DNA from: Chthoniobacterales bacterium
GTDB taxonomy: Bacteria > Verrucomicrobiota > Verrucomicrobiia > Chthoniobacterales > JACTMZ01
Direction of reading: 5' to 3'
Assembly: GCA_017853515.1 (NCBI GenBank)
Contig: JAFMJK010000007.1
Coordinates: 1 to 26,377, forward strand
DNA: 26,377 nucleotides
Each line of letters begins with the position of its first letter. Position 1 is the stretch's first letter. Position numbers and translations under genes: made by a program. The notes beneath the pieces are model-generated. The model was not told where the DNA came from. It did not search any database and was given only the letters and a program-made list of their open reading frames with translations. Shown one piece after another: positions 1-7,713 of the stretch.

Positions 1-285
1 CGCCACGGCCAGCGAAACCATGAGGGAATTGGCCACCCAGCGGACAAAATCGGTCTGCGTGAGCAAGCGCGCGAAATTTCCCCAACCCGGGGCGATGGGC
101 AGGCGCCATGCCGCTTCCGCGGCGGTGTGCGCCACCGGTTCGAAGGCGAGCACCCCGACATGCCACAAAGGCGCGATGGCCAGCACGGCCGCCACGCATA
201 GCAGCGCGTAAGTGCCGACCCTGCGCAAAACGGAAGCGGTGCGCTCCTCGTGCACATGCTTTTCCGCTGGGGCCGACTTTCTCAT
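1..285 (-). CDS. MalG-type sugar ABC transporter permease, N-terminal part
   Basis: The reverse strand is open from an ATG at 285 to the window edge and gives the first 95 residues of an inner-membrane permease; the rest lies outside. A short charged N-terminus is followed by a hydrophobic segment at about residues 25-45, which fits transmembrane helix 1. The segment ending in NSLMVSLAVA, preceded by a GNFARLL-TDFVRWV stretch, matches the start of the binding-protein-dependent permease domain in MalG-type proteins (typical form: NF..L....F..W..NS). MalF-type partners instead carry a GL.NY...L motif. Two secreted GH13 enzymes start divergently 92 nt away, so a maltodextrin-type substrate is likely, but this is inferred from context. 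Its usual MalF partner does not precede it here and must lie elsewhere. Only the N-terminus is seen, so the substrate class stays uncertain. Confidence 0.72.
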   Translation of the reverse strand, partial: MRKSAPAEKHVHEERTASVLRRVGTYALLCVAAVLAIAPLWHVGVLAFEPVAHTAAEAAWRLPIAPGWGNFARLLTQTDFVRWVANSLMVSLAVA

Positions 286-338
286 CGCGTCCAGCAGATG
301 CCTTCGGCGTCGCGACGGCAAGCCCGGACCGCGGTTCC

Positions 339-367
339 TTGACAGGCGATGCCCCGCCGATTCTGAT
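339..367 (+). promoter_or_regulatory. Candidate sigma70-type promoter for the first amylase gene
   Basis: A perfect TTGACA hexamer at 339-344 is followed after 17 nt by TCTGAT at 362-367 (4 of 6 matches to TATAAT). Transcription would begin at about 373-375, only a few nucleotides before the ATG at 378, so the mRNA would be nearly leaderless. No ribosome binding site is visible before that ATG, which agrees with this. The match is by eye only. Confidence 0.4.
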
Positions 368-377
368 TTATGTTTCC

Positions 378-2876
378 ATGCGCCGGTTCGCTCTTCTGTT
401 TTTTTCCTTTTTTGCTGTCGCCGGGGCGCATGGGGCGCCGGGACGCTACGATGCCCTCGGGGCCGACGAAGTCAGGTATGTCCTGACCCGCTCGCCGGAA
501 GCGCTGGAGATCCGGGTGCTCGGTGCCGGAGTCGATCGCCCGGAGCAGGCGGTGTTTGTCGCTTCGGGTAAATCCTCGGGGGAGGGTTCGCCTTTGGTGC
601 CCTCGGATCCGGGCGAGGAGGGCTCGCCGGTCTGGCTGCCTTTTGCCGCCGATTTGCTCGTCTCGGCACGGAGCACGGCGGGGGGCGAAAAAGTCTCCTT
701 GCGGCGCTGGGCCGAAACTTCGTGGGGCCCGCGCCAGGATGCGAAGGACGTGACCGTTTCGGGCGAACCGGCCCAAGTCAGCGTGCGCATTCCGTCCAAA
801 TTGCTTGGCTCTTCGGACCGCATCGTCATCTACCTCAAAGACCTCGCTGTCGAGGATGGGCGCGGGCGGCTTTACGGGGCGATCGATCGCGCCGCCGCTT
901 CCGGCACCGGGGAGCGCACCATCCGCCACTATCTCGCCATGGGCTCGGAAAACGGCGCCACCACCTTCCGCCGCGCCGGGCGCACGCCGCCGGAGGGACC
1001 GCGGGTCCGCATCTACCAGCTCCTGCCGAGACTCTTCGGCAACACCAACGAGACGCGGCGACCCGGCGGGACGATGGTGGAGAACGGCGTGGGAAAATTC
1101 GGCAACATCGACGACACATCCCTTGCCGAGATCAAAGGCATGGGCTTCACGCATCTTTGGCTTACTGGTGTGCTGCAGCAGGCCACGGCCACGGACCATT
1201 CTGCGGTGGGTGAGCCTCCCGACGACCCCGACCTGCTCAAGGGGCGCGCCGGCAGCCCTTATGCCATCCGCGATTACTTCGATGTTTCGCCCGACTACGC
1301 CGACGATCCGGCGAAGCGCAAAGAGGAATTCAAGGCGCTGATCGATCGTATTCACGCTCAGGGCATGAAAGCCATCATCGACTTTGTGCCCAACCACGTG
1401 GCGCGCAGTTACGCGTCAACCGTGAATCCCGCGTTGTCTTTCGGCGCAAACGACGACCGCGGGAAATTTTTCGATCCGAAAAACAACTTCTTCTATTTGA
1501 CCGGGGACGCGAAAGCCGAAGGCGGGGCGCCTTTGCGGTTGCCCACGCTCGAGAGCGGGGAGGGACCGGATCCTCTTCCCGGTGCGGACGGCCTCTACGA
1601 TGGCGAGAAGGAATTCGGCCGCGTCACCGGCAACGACATCGTCAGTTGGTCCCCCGGCCGCGACACATGGTATGAAACGGCGAAGCTCAACTACGGCTGG
1701 GACTTCACCGATCCGGAAAAAAAGACGCGACGCTATCCGCACGCCGAAAAGAGCGACATTCCCGTTCCCGACACTTGGAAGAAAATGGACGAGGTCATCG
1801 CCTACTGGCAGGGCATGGGTGTCGACGGCTTCCGCGCCGATATGGCGCACATGGTCCCGCCGGAATTCTGGCACTGGCTGATTGTCAAAGCCCGCGAACG
1901 GAACCCGGATGTTCTCTTCGTCGCGGAAGCTTACGCCGGCGACGCGCAAGTCCCTTCGGGCGATGCAAAGGCCGCCGCGGTGACCGGCGGCAATGTCATG
2001 CTCGAACTGCTCAAAGCCGGGTTCGATGCCGTCTACGACGATCCGAGCTACGACACGCTGAAAGAAATTTTCGACGGTGCAGGCACGGCCAACGACTTGG
2101 ATGAAGTGCGCCCGCGTTCTTTCCTCTTCGACAACTCGCTGCGTTATGCCGAGAACCACGATGAAGTGCGGCTCGCTTCCCCGCGGGAGTGGGGCGGCCA
2201 CGGCATGAATGTGGGTAAACCGGTCTCCGCGCTGCTCTTCGGATTATCGCGCGGCCCGGTCATGCTCTATCACGGGCAGGAAGTCGGCGAGCCCGCCCTC
2301 GGGGCCGAGGGCTATGGCGGTGACGATGCGCGCACCACGATCTACGACTATTGGTCGATGCCGGAATTCACCAAGTGGGTCAACGGCGGAAAATTCGACG
2401 GCGCCGGCCTCTCCGCTGAGCAAAAGTCTTTGCGCGAGTTCTACCGCCGTCTGCTCCATCTTTCCGACGAGCCCGCGTTCCGCGATGGCGATTTCCATGC
2501 CCTCAATCCCGACAACGCGGACAATCCTTCCTACGGCCGGTTGCCCTCCGGGATCAGCGGCCATTGGCTTTACTCTTATCTGCGCCACGACCCGGCGACG
2601 GGGCAAAGAATGCTCGTGGTGGTCAATTTGCATCCGGACAAACCGCTCCAGGATGTGCGCATCCGTTTCCCGAGGAAGGCCATGCGCTTTCTCGGTTGGG
2701 ACACCATCGCGGGTTCGCAAATCGTCCCCGTTTTGGCCGGCGACCGCCTCGGCGAAATGACGGGCGAGAACGCCGCCATCCAGACCACGCCGGCCGAGAT
2801 GGAAAATCCCGGCTTGCGCATCAAAGAACTGCAACCTCTCAGCGCGGCCTATTACGAATTGAAATCCACCCCTTGA
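378..2876 (+). CDS. Secreted alpha-amylase family glycoside hydrolase (GH13)
   Basis: An 832-residue exported enzyme expected to cleave alpha-glucosidic bonds of starch or maltodextrins in the periplasm or outside the cell. The ATG at 378 was chosen because it opens a typical Sec signal peptide (MRRFALLFFSFFAVAGAHGA); the frame stays open upstream but that part is Arg/Pro-rich and not protein-like. Residues about 25-210 form an N-terminal beta-rich region that I do not recognise. The GH13 barrel follows, with its four conserved regions in order: DFVPNH (D335), GFRADMAH with nucleophile D488, VAEAY with acid/base E517, and ENHDE with the third carboxylate D595. A C-terminal beta domain closes the protein. 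All three catalytic carboxylates are present, so it should be active. The next gene, 4 nt downstream, is a second GH13 enzyme. Exact specificity cannot be read from the sequence. Confidence 0.9.
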   Translation: MRRFALLFFSFFAVAGAHGAPGRYDALGADEVRYVLTRSPEALEIRVLGAGVDRPEQAVFVASGKSSGEGSPLVPSDPGEEGSPVWLPFAADLLVSARSTAGGEKVSLRRWAETSWGPRQDAKDVTVSGEPAQVSVRIPSKLLGSSDRIVIYLKDLAVEDGRGRLYGAIDRAAASGTGERTIRHYLAMGSENGATTFRRAGRTPPEGPRVRIYQLLPRLFGNTNETRRPGGTMVENGVGKFGNIDDTSLAEIKGMGFTHLWLTGVLQQATATDHSAVGEPPDDPDLLKGRAGSPYAIRDYFDVSPDYADDPAKRKEEFKALIDRIHAQGMKAIIDFVPNHVARSYASTVNPALSFGANDDRGKFFDPKNNFFYLTGDAKAEGGAPLRLPTLESGEGPDPLPGADGLYDGEKEFGRVTGNDIVSWSPGRDTWYETAKLNYGWDFTDPEKKTRRYPHAEKSDIPVPDTWKKMDEVIAYWQGMGVDGFRADMAHMVPPEFWHWLIVKARERNPDVLFVAEAYAGDAQVPSGDAKAAAVTGGNVMLELLKAGFDAVYDDPSYDTLKEIFDGAGTANDLDEVRPRSFLFDNSLRYAENHDEVRLASPREWGGHGMNVGKPVSALLFGLSRGPVMLYHGQEVGEPALGAEGYGGDDARTTIYDYWSMPEFTKWVNGGKFDGAGLSAEQKSLREFYRRLLHLSDEPAFRDGDFHALNPDNADNPSYGRLPSGISGHWLYSYLRHDPATGQRMLVVVNLHPDKPLQDVRIRFPRKAMRFLGWDTIAGSQIVPVLAGDRLGEMTGENAAIQTTPAEMENPGLRIKELQPLSAAYYELKSTP

Positions 2877-2880
2877 TTCC

Positions 2881-5301
2881 ATGAAAAAAATTCCCGTTTT
2901 GTTCCCGCTGCTCCTGCTTGTTGCCGCCCTTTCCTGCGTGTCCTCGCTGCGCGCCGCGCAAAGTGAAGCTCTCGAAGACGCCAAGCCCTACCTCGGTTGG
3001 ATTCCGATGCAGCCGGCGATGCCCGGCGAGAAACTGGAGATCGACATGCGGCGGTTCTTTTATCCGGGTGCGGCAAATCCTCTCACTCTCCAAACGCCTC
3101 CGGCCGAGCCGGGACGTTTCGAGGCGGATTATGACAGCGACAAGTTTCTTCTCACCGTCGCGCTCGACCAAAATGCCAAGGGTCTGGTTGAGATCCCGCT
3201 GCGCGCGGGCGAGGGCGATGACGCTCTGGCGGCCGTCCTGCTCGTCGGCGTGCAGAGCCCGACCGGACACACCTTCCGCTTTGCCGCGCCGGAGGGTGCC
3301 ACGCCCAAAGTGCATGTCGCGGGGCAATTCAACGGATGGAACACGGGATCGCACGGGATGAAACGCGCGGAGGACGGAAGCTACGAGCTGTTCGTTCCGC
3401 TCTCGCCCGGCCGCCATCCCTACAAACTGGTCATCGACGGGCAGTGGAACCTCGACCCGGGCAACCCGGAAAAAAGTTCCGACGGCGTGGGCGGCGAAAA
3501 TTCGGTGGTCAGCGTGGAAAGCGCGGGAGGGGAGCCTGCCCCGGTCGTCTTCGCGCAATCCTCCGGCGACGGCCAAGCGGTCTTTCGCGTGGTCGGTGCG
3601 GCGCCTGTTGCGGTGTCCTCGGTGCTGCAGCTTCCGGGCGGATCAAGCCGTGCACTGCCTCATGAGAAGGCCGGTGACACGGTTTCGGTTGCCACCGAGG
3701 ACGCTCCCGCCGGATCGTGGGTCCGGGTTGTGGTGGCCGATGCGGCCGGGCAGGTGAGCAATGCCGCCCGTCTGCCCGCGCAACCGCTCGAGGGATTCCA
3801 GTGGCAGGATGGCGTCATTTATTACGCCTTCACCGACCGCTTCGCCAACGGCGAGAACAGCAACGACAGACCGGTGCAGGACGACCGCGTGTTGCCGCCA
3901 GCCAATTACCAAGGCGGCGATTTCCAGGGTATCCGCGAGAAAATCGAAGAGGGCTATTTCGAGAAACTCGGCGTCAACGTGCTTTGGCTCGCGCCGATCA
4001 ACCGCAACCCCGATGGCGCATGGCAGGAATATCTCGAACCCTACCGCCACTACACCGGATACCACGGCTACTGGCCCGTCTCGCACACCGAGGTCGAGCC
4101 GCGCTTCGGCGGCGAGAAGGCGCTCAAGGAAATGATCGCCGCGGCGCACGCCAAAGACTCGTTCATCATCGCCGACCTCGTGCTCAAACACGTGCACACC
4201 GACCATCCGATGTGGAAAGAGCGGCCCGAACTGTTCGGGTCGCTCGAACTGCCCGACGGCACGAAAAACCTGCGCAAGTGGGACGATCACCAGTTCACCA
4301 CATGGTTCGAGGAATGGCTGCCCGGCTTCGACTTCGAGGATCCCGAGGCCGTCGACTTCCTGCTGGCCAACGCCGTCGATTTCGCCACGCGATTCAACCT
4401 CGACGGTTACCGCCTCGACGCGGTGAAGCACATCGTGCGCGAGTTCTGGTGGGATTACCGCACGGCCATGCGAAACGTGGTCGACAAGGACCGCCCGCTC
4501 CCGCTTTACAGCGTGGGCGAGACGTTCATGGACCGCAAAGGCATCGTCAGTTTCGTCGGGCCCAACATGCTCGACGGTCAATTCGACTTTCCGCTCTATG
4601 ACACCATCATCGATGTCTTCGCCAAGGAAAAAGCAGGCTTCGACGAGCTGGAGAAATCCCTCTCGGCTTCCGAGTCGATCTACGGCAAGGAGACCCTCAT
4701 GTCGCCGCTCCTCGGCAACCACGACAAATCACGTTTCATGGCCTATGCCGACGGCGACCTGCCCCATGCCGAGTTGACCGACGAGGAGGAAGTCGGCTGG
4801 AAATTCCCGCCCAAGGTCGACAACACCGCCGCGTTCGAAAAGCTGAAGCTCGGCCTGACCTTCGTTTTGGCCGTCGATGGCGTGCCCATGATTTACTACG
4901 GCGACGAGATCGGGTTGAGCGGCGCGGGGGATCCGGACAACCGTCGCATGATGCGATGGGGCGACGACGTCACGACCGAAGAAAACGCGGTGCGCGAGCA
5001 TTTCTCGAAAGTCGCGGCCGTGCGGCACAAGCATCCGGCGCTGCGTTACGGAAGCCGCCGTGCGTTGGTCGCGGAGGGCGAGCGCTATGCTTTTGTGCGT
5101 GCCCATCTCGGCGATGCCGTCCTCGCCGTGTGGAACCGCGGCAAGGGCGAAAACGGATTCGAGATCACCGTCGGGCCGGAAATGCCCGATGGTTCCTACG
5201 CCGACGCCCTCTCCGGCGAAAAAATCGAGGTCAAAGACGGCAAGGCTTCCTTCCGCCTCGGGCCGATGAAGTCGGCGCTCTTCGTGGTCGCGGCCGACTG
5301 A
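2881..5301 (+). CDS. Secreted alpha-amylase family hydrolase with CBM48-like domain (GH13)
   Basis: An 806-residue exported enzyme of the alpha-amylase / neopullulanase / cyclomaltodextrinase kind. A signal peptide covers about residues 1-27 (MKKIPVLFPLLLL then an LRAAQS-like cleavage site). Residues about 135-205 resemble a CBM48/AMPK-type glycogen-binding domain (VHVAGQFNGWN, HPYKLVIDGQW, LDPGNP). The GH13 barrel begins near residue 308 (GVIYYAFTDRFANGE) and contains GYRLDAVKH with nucleophile D513, VGETF with acid/base E547 and GNHDKSR with D615. The catalytic triad is complete. The ATG lies 4 nt after the stop of the preceding GH13 gene, with no Shine-Dalgarno sequence, so the two are probably co-transcribed. 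The tandem pair probably splits the work on one polysaccharide; which enzyme takes long and which takes short chains is unknown. Confidence 0.9.
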   Translation: MKKIPVLFPLLLLVAALSCVSSLRAAQSEALEDAKPYLGWIPMQPAMPGEKLEIDMRRFFYPGAANPLTLQTPPAEPGRFEADYDSDKFLLTVALDQNAKGLVEIPLRAGEGDDALAAVLLVGVQSPTGHTFRFAAPEGATPKVHVAGQFNGWNTGSHGMKRAEDGSYELFVPLSPGRHPYKLVIDGQWNLDPGNPEKSSDGVGGENSVVSVESAGGEPAPVVFAQSSGDGQAVFRVVGAAPVAVSSVLQLPGGSSRALPHEKAGDTVSVATEDAPAGSWVRVVVADAAGQVSNAARLPAQPLEGFQWQDGVIYYAFTDRFANGENSNDRPVQDDRVLPPANYQGGDFQGIREKIEEGYFEKLGVNVLWLAPINRNPDGAWQEYLEPYRHYTGYHGYWPVSHTEVEPRFGGEKALKEMIAAAHAKDSFIIADLVLKHVHTDHPMWKERPELFGSLELPDGTKNLRKWDDHQFTTWFEEWLPGFDFEDPEAVDFLLANAVDFATRFNLDGYRLDAVKHIVREFWWDYRTAMRNVVDKDRPLPLYSVGETFMDRKGIVSFVGPNMLDGQFDFPLYDTIIDVFAKEKAGFDELEKSLSASESIYGKETLMSPLLGNHDKSRFMAYADGDLPHAELTDEEEVGWKFPPKVDNTAAFEKLKLGLTFVLAVDGVPMIYYGDEIGLSGAGDPDNRRMMRWGDDVTTEENAVREHFSKVAAVRHKHPALRYGSRRALVAEGERYAFVRAHLGDAVLAVWNRGKGENGFEITVGPEMPDGSYADALSGEKIEVKDGKASFRLGPMKSALFVVAAD

Positions 5302-5310
5302 GCGGCGGCC

Positions 5311-5661
5311 TCAGGGGAAGTTCTTCCAGAGAAAAAGAATCAGCGCGGCGAAGAGGAAACAGAGCAGGAGGAATTTGATCTGCTCGAGCCGCGCTTCGGT
5401 CTTGCGGCGGCGGAATTTTTTGCGCGTCGTGCGCACCCGTCCGCCCTGCGGAAAAAGATGTTCGCGCGGCCGCGGAGGGAGGATGCGTTCCGGCGCGGTG
5501 CTGACGCGCAGTTTGCGTTCCGGTTCAAGCGCGGCGCGGGCCGGCTTGGGCTTTTGCCGGGCCTGCTTTTCCGCCAAAGCCAGTTCCTTGGCGATACGCG
5601 CCTGCTCGGCGGCGAGTCGCTGCTTCTGCTCCGACAGCGGGTTCGACGAAGGACGCGGCAT
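5311..5661 (-). CDS. Small basic protein with C-terminal membrane anchor, unknown function
   Basis: A 116-residue protein read from ATG 5661 (MPRPSSNPLSEQ). The frame extends further upstream, but that part is Arg-rich and overlaps the preceding gene, so the inner ATG is preferred. Residues about 10-35 are Ala/Glu/Lys-rich and could form a short coiled coil. The middle is strongly basic (KKFRRRKTEAR), and a single hydrophobic helix at about residues 95-112 (FLLLCFLFAALILFLW) ends the protein. This fits a tail-anchored membrane protein with its basic part in the cytoplasm. It starts 11 nt after the stop of the coiled-coil membrane protein upstream, so the two are likely expressed together and may work together. 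I do not recognise a family. It converges on the amylase gene with a 9-nt gap. Confidence 0.65.
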   Translation of the reverse strand: MPRPSSNPLSEQKQRLAAEQARIAKELALAEKQARQKPKPARAALEPERKLRVSTAPERILPPRPREHLFPQGGRVRTTRKKFRRRKTEARLEQIKFLLLCFLFAALILFLWKNFP

Positions 5662-5672
5662 GGCGGCTGCGG

Positions 5673-6290
5673 TCAGGCCGGGTTGAGCGAGAGGAAAAGA
5701 AGAATGAGCGCGAGCAGGCCGATGACCACCAAGGGAAGGGTGAAGGCCAACCCGGCCATCAGCCAGTAACTGAAACTCTGCCCGCCCTCTGACGATTCCC
5801 CTTCGGCAACCGGCGAGCTGGCCAGCGGTTCCACCGCGATCTGGGCCGAGGCTTTGGTGTATACGGAGCGCGCGTCTTCGACGGCGCCGATCGCTTTCGA
5901 GAGCTCTTTGGTCAGATCGCCCGCCTCCCATTCCTTCGGGTTGATCGCCTCGAGTTCCTGCAGGTAAGTGCTGAAGGTGGACTGGATATTTTTGAGGACC
6001 TCGAGCCGCTTGAGCGTCTCGTCCGTCTCGCGCTGGATCTGCACGAGCGATCCGGTGAATTTGTCGACCATCTCGGCGCGCCCGGTATCGAACTGTTCCT
6101 GCCGGCGGCTCAATTCCTCGAGCTTCGCCTTTTCGCGCTCGAGCAGTTCGGCTTGGCGCTTGAGGGCAAGCAGGCGCTCCTGCGCCTGGGCCACTTGGCT
6201 GTCGAGTTGTTCGACCGATGCCGCGGCCGGAGTCGAGGGGTCTTCGTCGAGGTCGAGGAAATCTTCGCGTGAGGATTTATATTCAGCCAT
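5673..6290 (-). CDS. Coiled-coil protein with C-terminal transmembrane helix, unknown function
   Basis: A 205-residue protein starting at ATG 6290 (MAEYKSSREDF). Residues about 28-110 are rich in Gln, Glu, Leu, Lys and Arg with heptad-like spacing and are predicted to form a long coiled coil. A linker follows, then a hydrophobic segment of roughly 25 residues near the C-terminus (LAFTLPLVVIGLLALILLFL) that should anchor it in the membrane. There is no signal peptide. The start is supported by a GGAG sequence 9-12 nt upstream, which is rare in this window; that site lies inside a small REP-like hairpin. The reading frame could begin further upstream but those residues look non-coding. The gene precedes a second small tail-anchored protein by 11 nt. 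No function can be assigned; a scaffold or membrane-organising role is only a guess. Confidence 0.68.
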   Translation of the reverse strand: MAEYKSSREDFLDLDEDPSTPAAASVEQLDSQVAQAQERLLALKRQAELLEREKAKLEELSRRQEQFDTGRAEMVDKFTGSLVQIQRETDETLKRLEVLKNIQSTFSTYLQELEAINPKEWEAGDLTKELSKAIGAVEDARSVYTKASAQIAVEPLASSPVAEGESSEGGQSFSYWLMAGLAFTLPLVVIGLLALILLFLSLNPA

Positions 6291-6293
6291 AAG

Positions 6294-6308
6294 TCGGTCT
6301 CCGACCGA
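6294..6308. repeat. Small REP-like hairpin carrying the ribosome binding site of the downstream gene
   Basis: TCGGTC at 6294-6299 and GACCGA at 6303-6308 form a perfect 6-bp stem with a 3-nt loop. On the minus strand this puts GGAGA across loop and stem, just upstream of the ATG at 6290. It is followed by GGTAGG-type sequence similar to the ends of other palindromic repeats in this window. The rest of the 177-nt gap up to 6467 holds one more short hairpin (GTCCG 6409-6413, CGGAC 6420-6424) and nothing else I can name. Confidence 0.45.
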
Positions 6309-6467
6309 AAGGTAGGTTTTCCGCGGCGGGCGTGGCGAGGAAAAATTGGATCGCGGAAAACCCGGACACAATCCCGGCACATTCGAAGCGAACCACGGTT
6401 TCGTCGGGGTCCGCCACGACGGACGCTTCCGTTGGGATTCTTAATCCTGGTGTCCCGGGGGCCGTGA

Positions 6468-7709
6468 TCAGCGGCCGGGGGCCATTTCGAGGAGGTGGCC
6501 TTTGAGGTAAGCGCTTTCGGGGAGGCCGAGGATAGTGGGGTGGTCGGGGCGTTGGGTGTAGGACGCGCGGAGGCGGGCGGTTTTCTTGGCGTCAACCATG
6601 GCGTCGGTGATGACGTCCAAGAAAATGGCGTCGCTCACATGGTGCGAGCAGCAGAAGGTGGCGAGGAGGCCGCCGTTGCCGAGGAGTTGCGCGGCGCGGA
6701 GGTGAATTTCTTTGTAACCGCGCAGGGCGTCGTTCAGGCGCGCGCGGTCGCGGGTGAAGCTCGGGGGATCGAGGATGATGAGATCGTATTGGTCGCCGCG
6801 GGTCGTGGCGGATTTGAGCCAGTCGAAGACGTTGGTTTCGGCGACTTTAACGTAGGGACGGTCGCCGCGGCGACCGTCCATGGCGGCTTCGGGCGGACGA
6901 GCGGGCCGCTCGTCCCTACCTACAGAAAGATTGTTGCGTTTGGCATTGGCTTCGATCGCCGCACAGGCGTCGGCGGAGATGTCGAGGGCGGTGACGTCGC
7001 TGGCTCCGGCCAGGGCGCAGGCGAGGGCGAATCCGCCTTGGTTGCTGAAGCAGTCGAGGACGCGTTTGCCTGCAGCATGCTGAGCAACGAGGGCGTAGTT
7101 GTCGGCTTGGTCGAGGTAGAGGCCGGTCTTTTGTCCGCCGGGCAGTTCGATGCCGAATTTCACGCCGCCGAGGGAGACTTCGAAGGGGCCGGGTGCTTCG
7201 CCGCGGAGGGTGCCGGCGTGCAACTCCATTCCCTCGGCTTTGCGCACGGGGGCGTCGTTGCGTTCGATGATGCAGCTCGGTTTGAGAATTTCCCCGATGG
7301 CGTCGGCGATGAGTTCCTTGCGCTGGTCCATCGCGAGGGTGAGTGTCTGCAGGACGACGCAATCGCCGTAGCGGTCAAGGATGAGACCGGGCAATCCGTC
7401 GCTTTCGCTCCAGACTTCGCGGCGGGCGCGGGGGTCGAGCCCGAGTCTGTCGCGGTATTCGGATGCCATGCCGATGCGGCGCTGGAAAAAGTCGGCGTCA
7501 AGTTCCTGACGCTGGCGCGAGAAGCGGCGGGCCGGGATTTTCGAACGGCTGTTGTAGATGGCGCTGCCGAGGAAGCGGTCGCGCTGGTCTTTCAGTCCGA
7601 CAACGGCACCGTCCTCCGGTTTTCCGGTGACCTTGAGCACTTCGTTGTCGTGGACCCAGTCGTGTCCGTGGAAAACGCGCGCGCGGGGGCGGACAATGAT
7701 GCTCGCCAT
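6468..7709 (-). CDS. rlmI: 23S rRNA cytosine-C5 methyltransferase, RlmI family, with in-frame repeat insertion
   Basis: A 413-residue SAM-dependent methyltransferase of the RlmI family, which in E. coli makes m5C1962 in 23S rRNA. An N-terminal PUA-like domain (about residues 1-75; RPRARVFHGHDWV) is followed by a linker domain with SDGLPGLILDRYGD. The Rossmann-type catalytic domain carries the SAM motif DCFSNQGGFA (about 219-228), ALDIS, the ILDPPSF motif near 312-318 and a CCSHHV stretch near 353-358, where the catalytic Cys of this family sits. Between NNLS and KVAETNVFDW, residues about 263-287 are an extra Arg/Pro-rich segment encoded by a 68-nt double palindrome; the frame is kept. The family has no such insert at this place to my knowledge. 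It begins 4 nt after the kamA stop and is probably in the same transcript. Activity with the insert is unproven. Confidence 0.88.
   Translation of the reverse strand: MASIIVRPRARVFHGHDWVHDNEVLKVTGKPEDGAVVGLKDQRDRFLGSAIYNSRSKIPARRFSRQRQELDADFFQRRIGMASEYRDRLGLDPRARREVWSESDGLPGLILDRYGDCVVLQTLTLAMDQRKELIADAIGEILKPSCIIERNDAPVRKAEGMELHAGTLRGEAPGPFEVSLGGVKFGIELPGGQKTGLYLDQADNYALVAQHAAGKRVLDCFSNQGGFALACALAGASDVTALDISADACAAIEANAKRNNLSVGRDERPARPPEAAMDGRRGDRPYVKVAETNVFDWLKSATTRGDQYDLIILDPPSFTRDRARLNDALRGYKEIHLRAAQLLGNGGLLATFCCSHHVSDAIFLDVITDAMVDAKKTARLRASYTQRPDHPTILGLPESAYLKGHLLEMAPGR
6852..6919. repeat. Double-palindrome REP-like element inside rlmI
   Basis: The element is bounded by GTAGGGACG (6852-6860) and its inverse CGTCCCTAC (6911-6919). 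Inside are two palindromes: a perfect 24-nt one at 6856-6879 (arm GGACGGTCGCCG) and one at 6895-6915 with perfect 10-nt arms (GGACGAGCGG) around a single G, separated by 15 nt. This twin-hairpin layout with a GTAGGGA border is like REP/BIME elements moved by RAYT transposases. It adds about 23-25 codons to rlmI without breaking the frame. No transposase gene lies in the window. Confidence 0.85.
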
Positions 7710-7713
7710 GCGC

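Noticed and set aside
108..377. Ninety extra N-terminal codons on the first amylase
   Set aside because: The stretch is Arg/Pro-rich, antisense to the permease gene and precedes a clear signal peptide that must be N-terminal.
6461..6477. GGCCG/CGGCC palindrome at the rlmI stop codon as a terminator
   Set aside because: The stem is 5 bp, overlaps the stop codon and has no T-tract after it on the minus strand.
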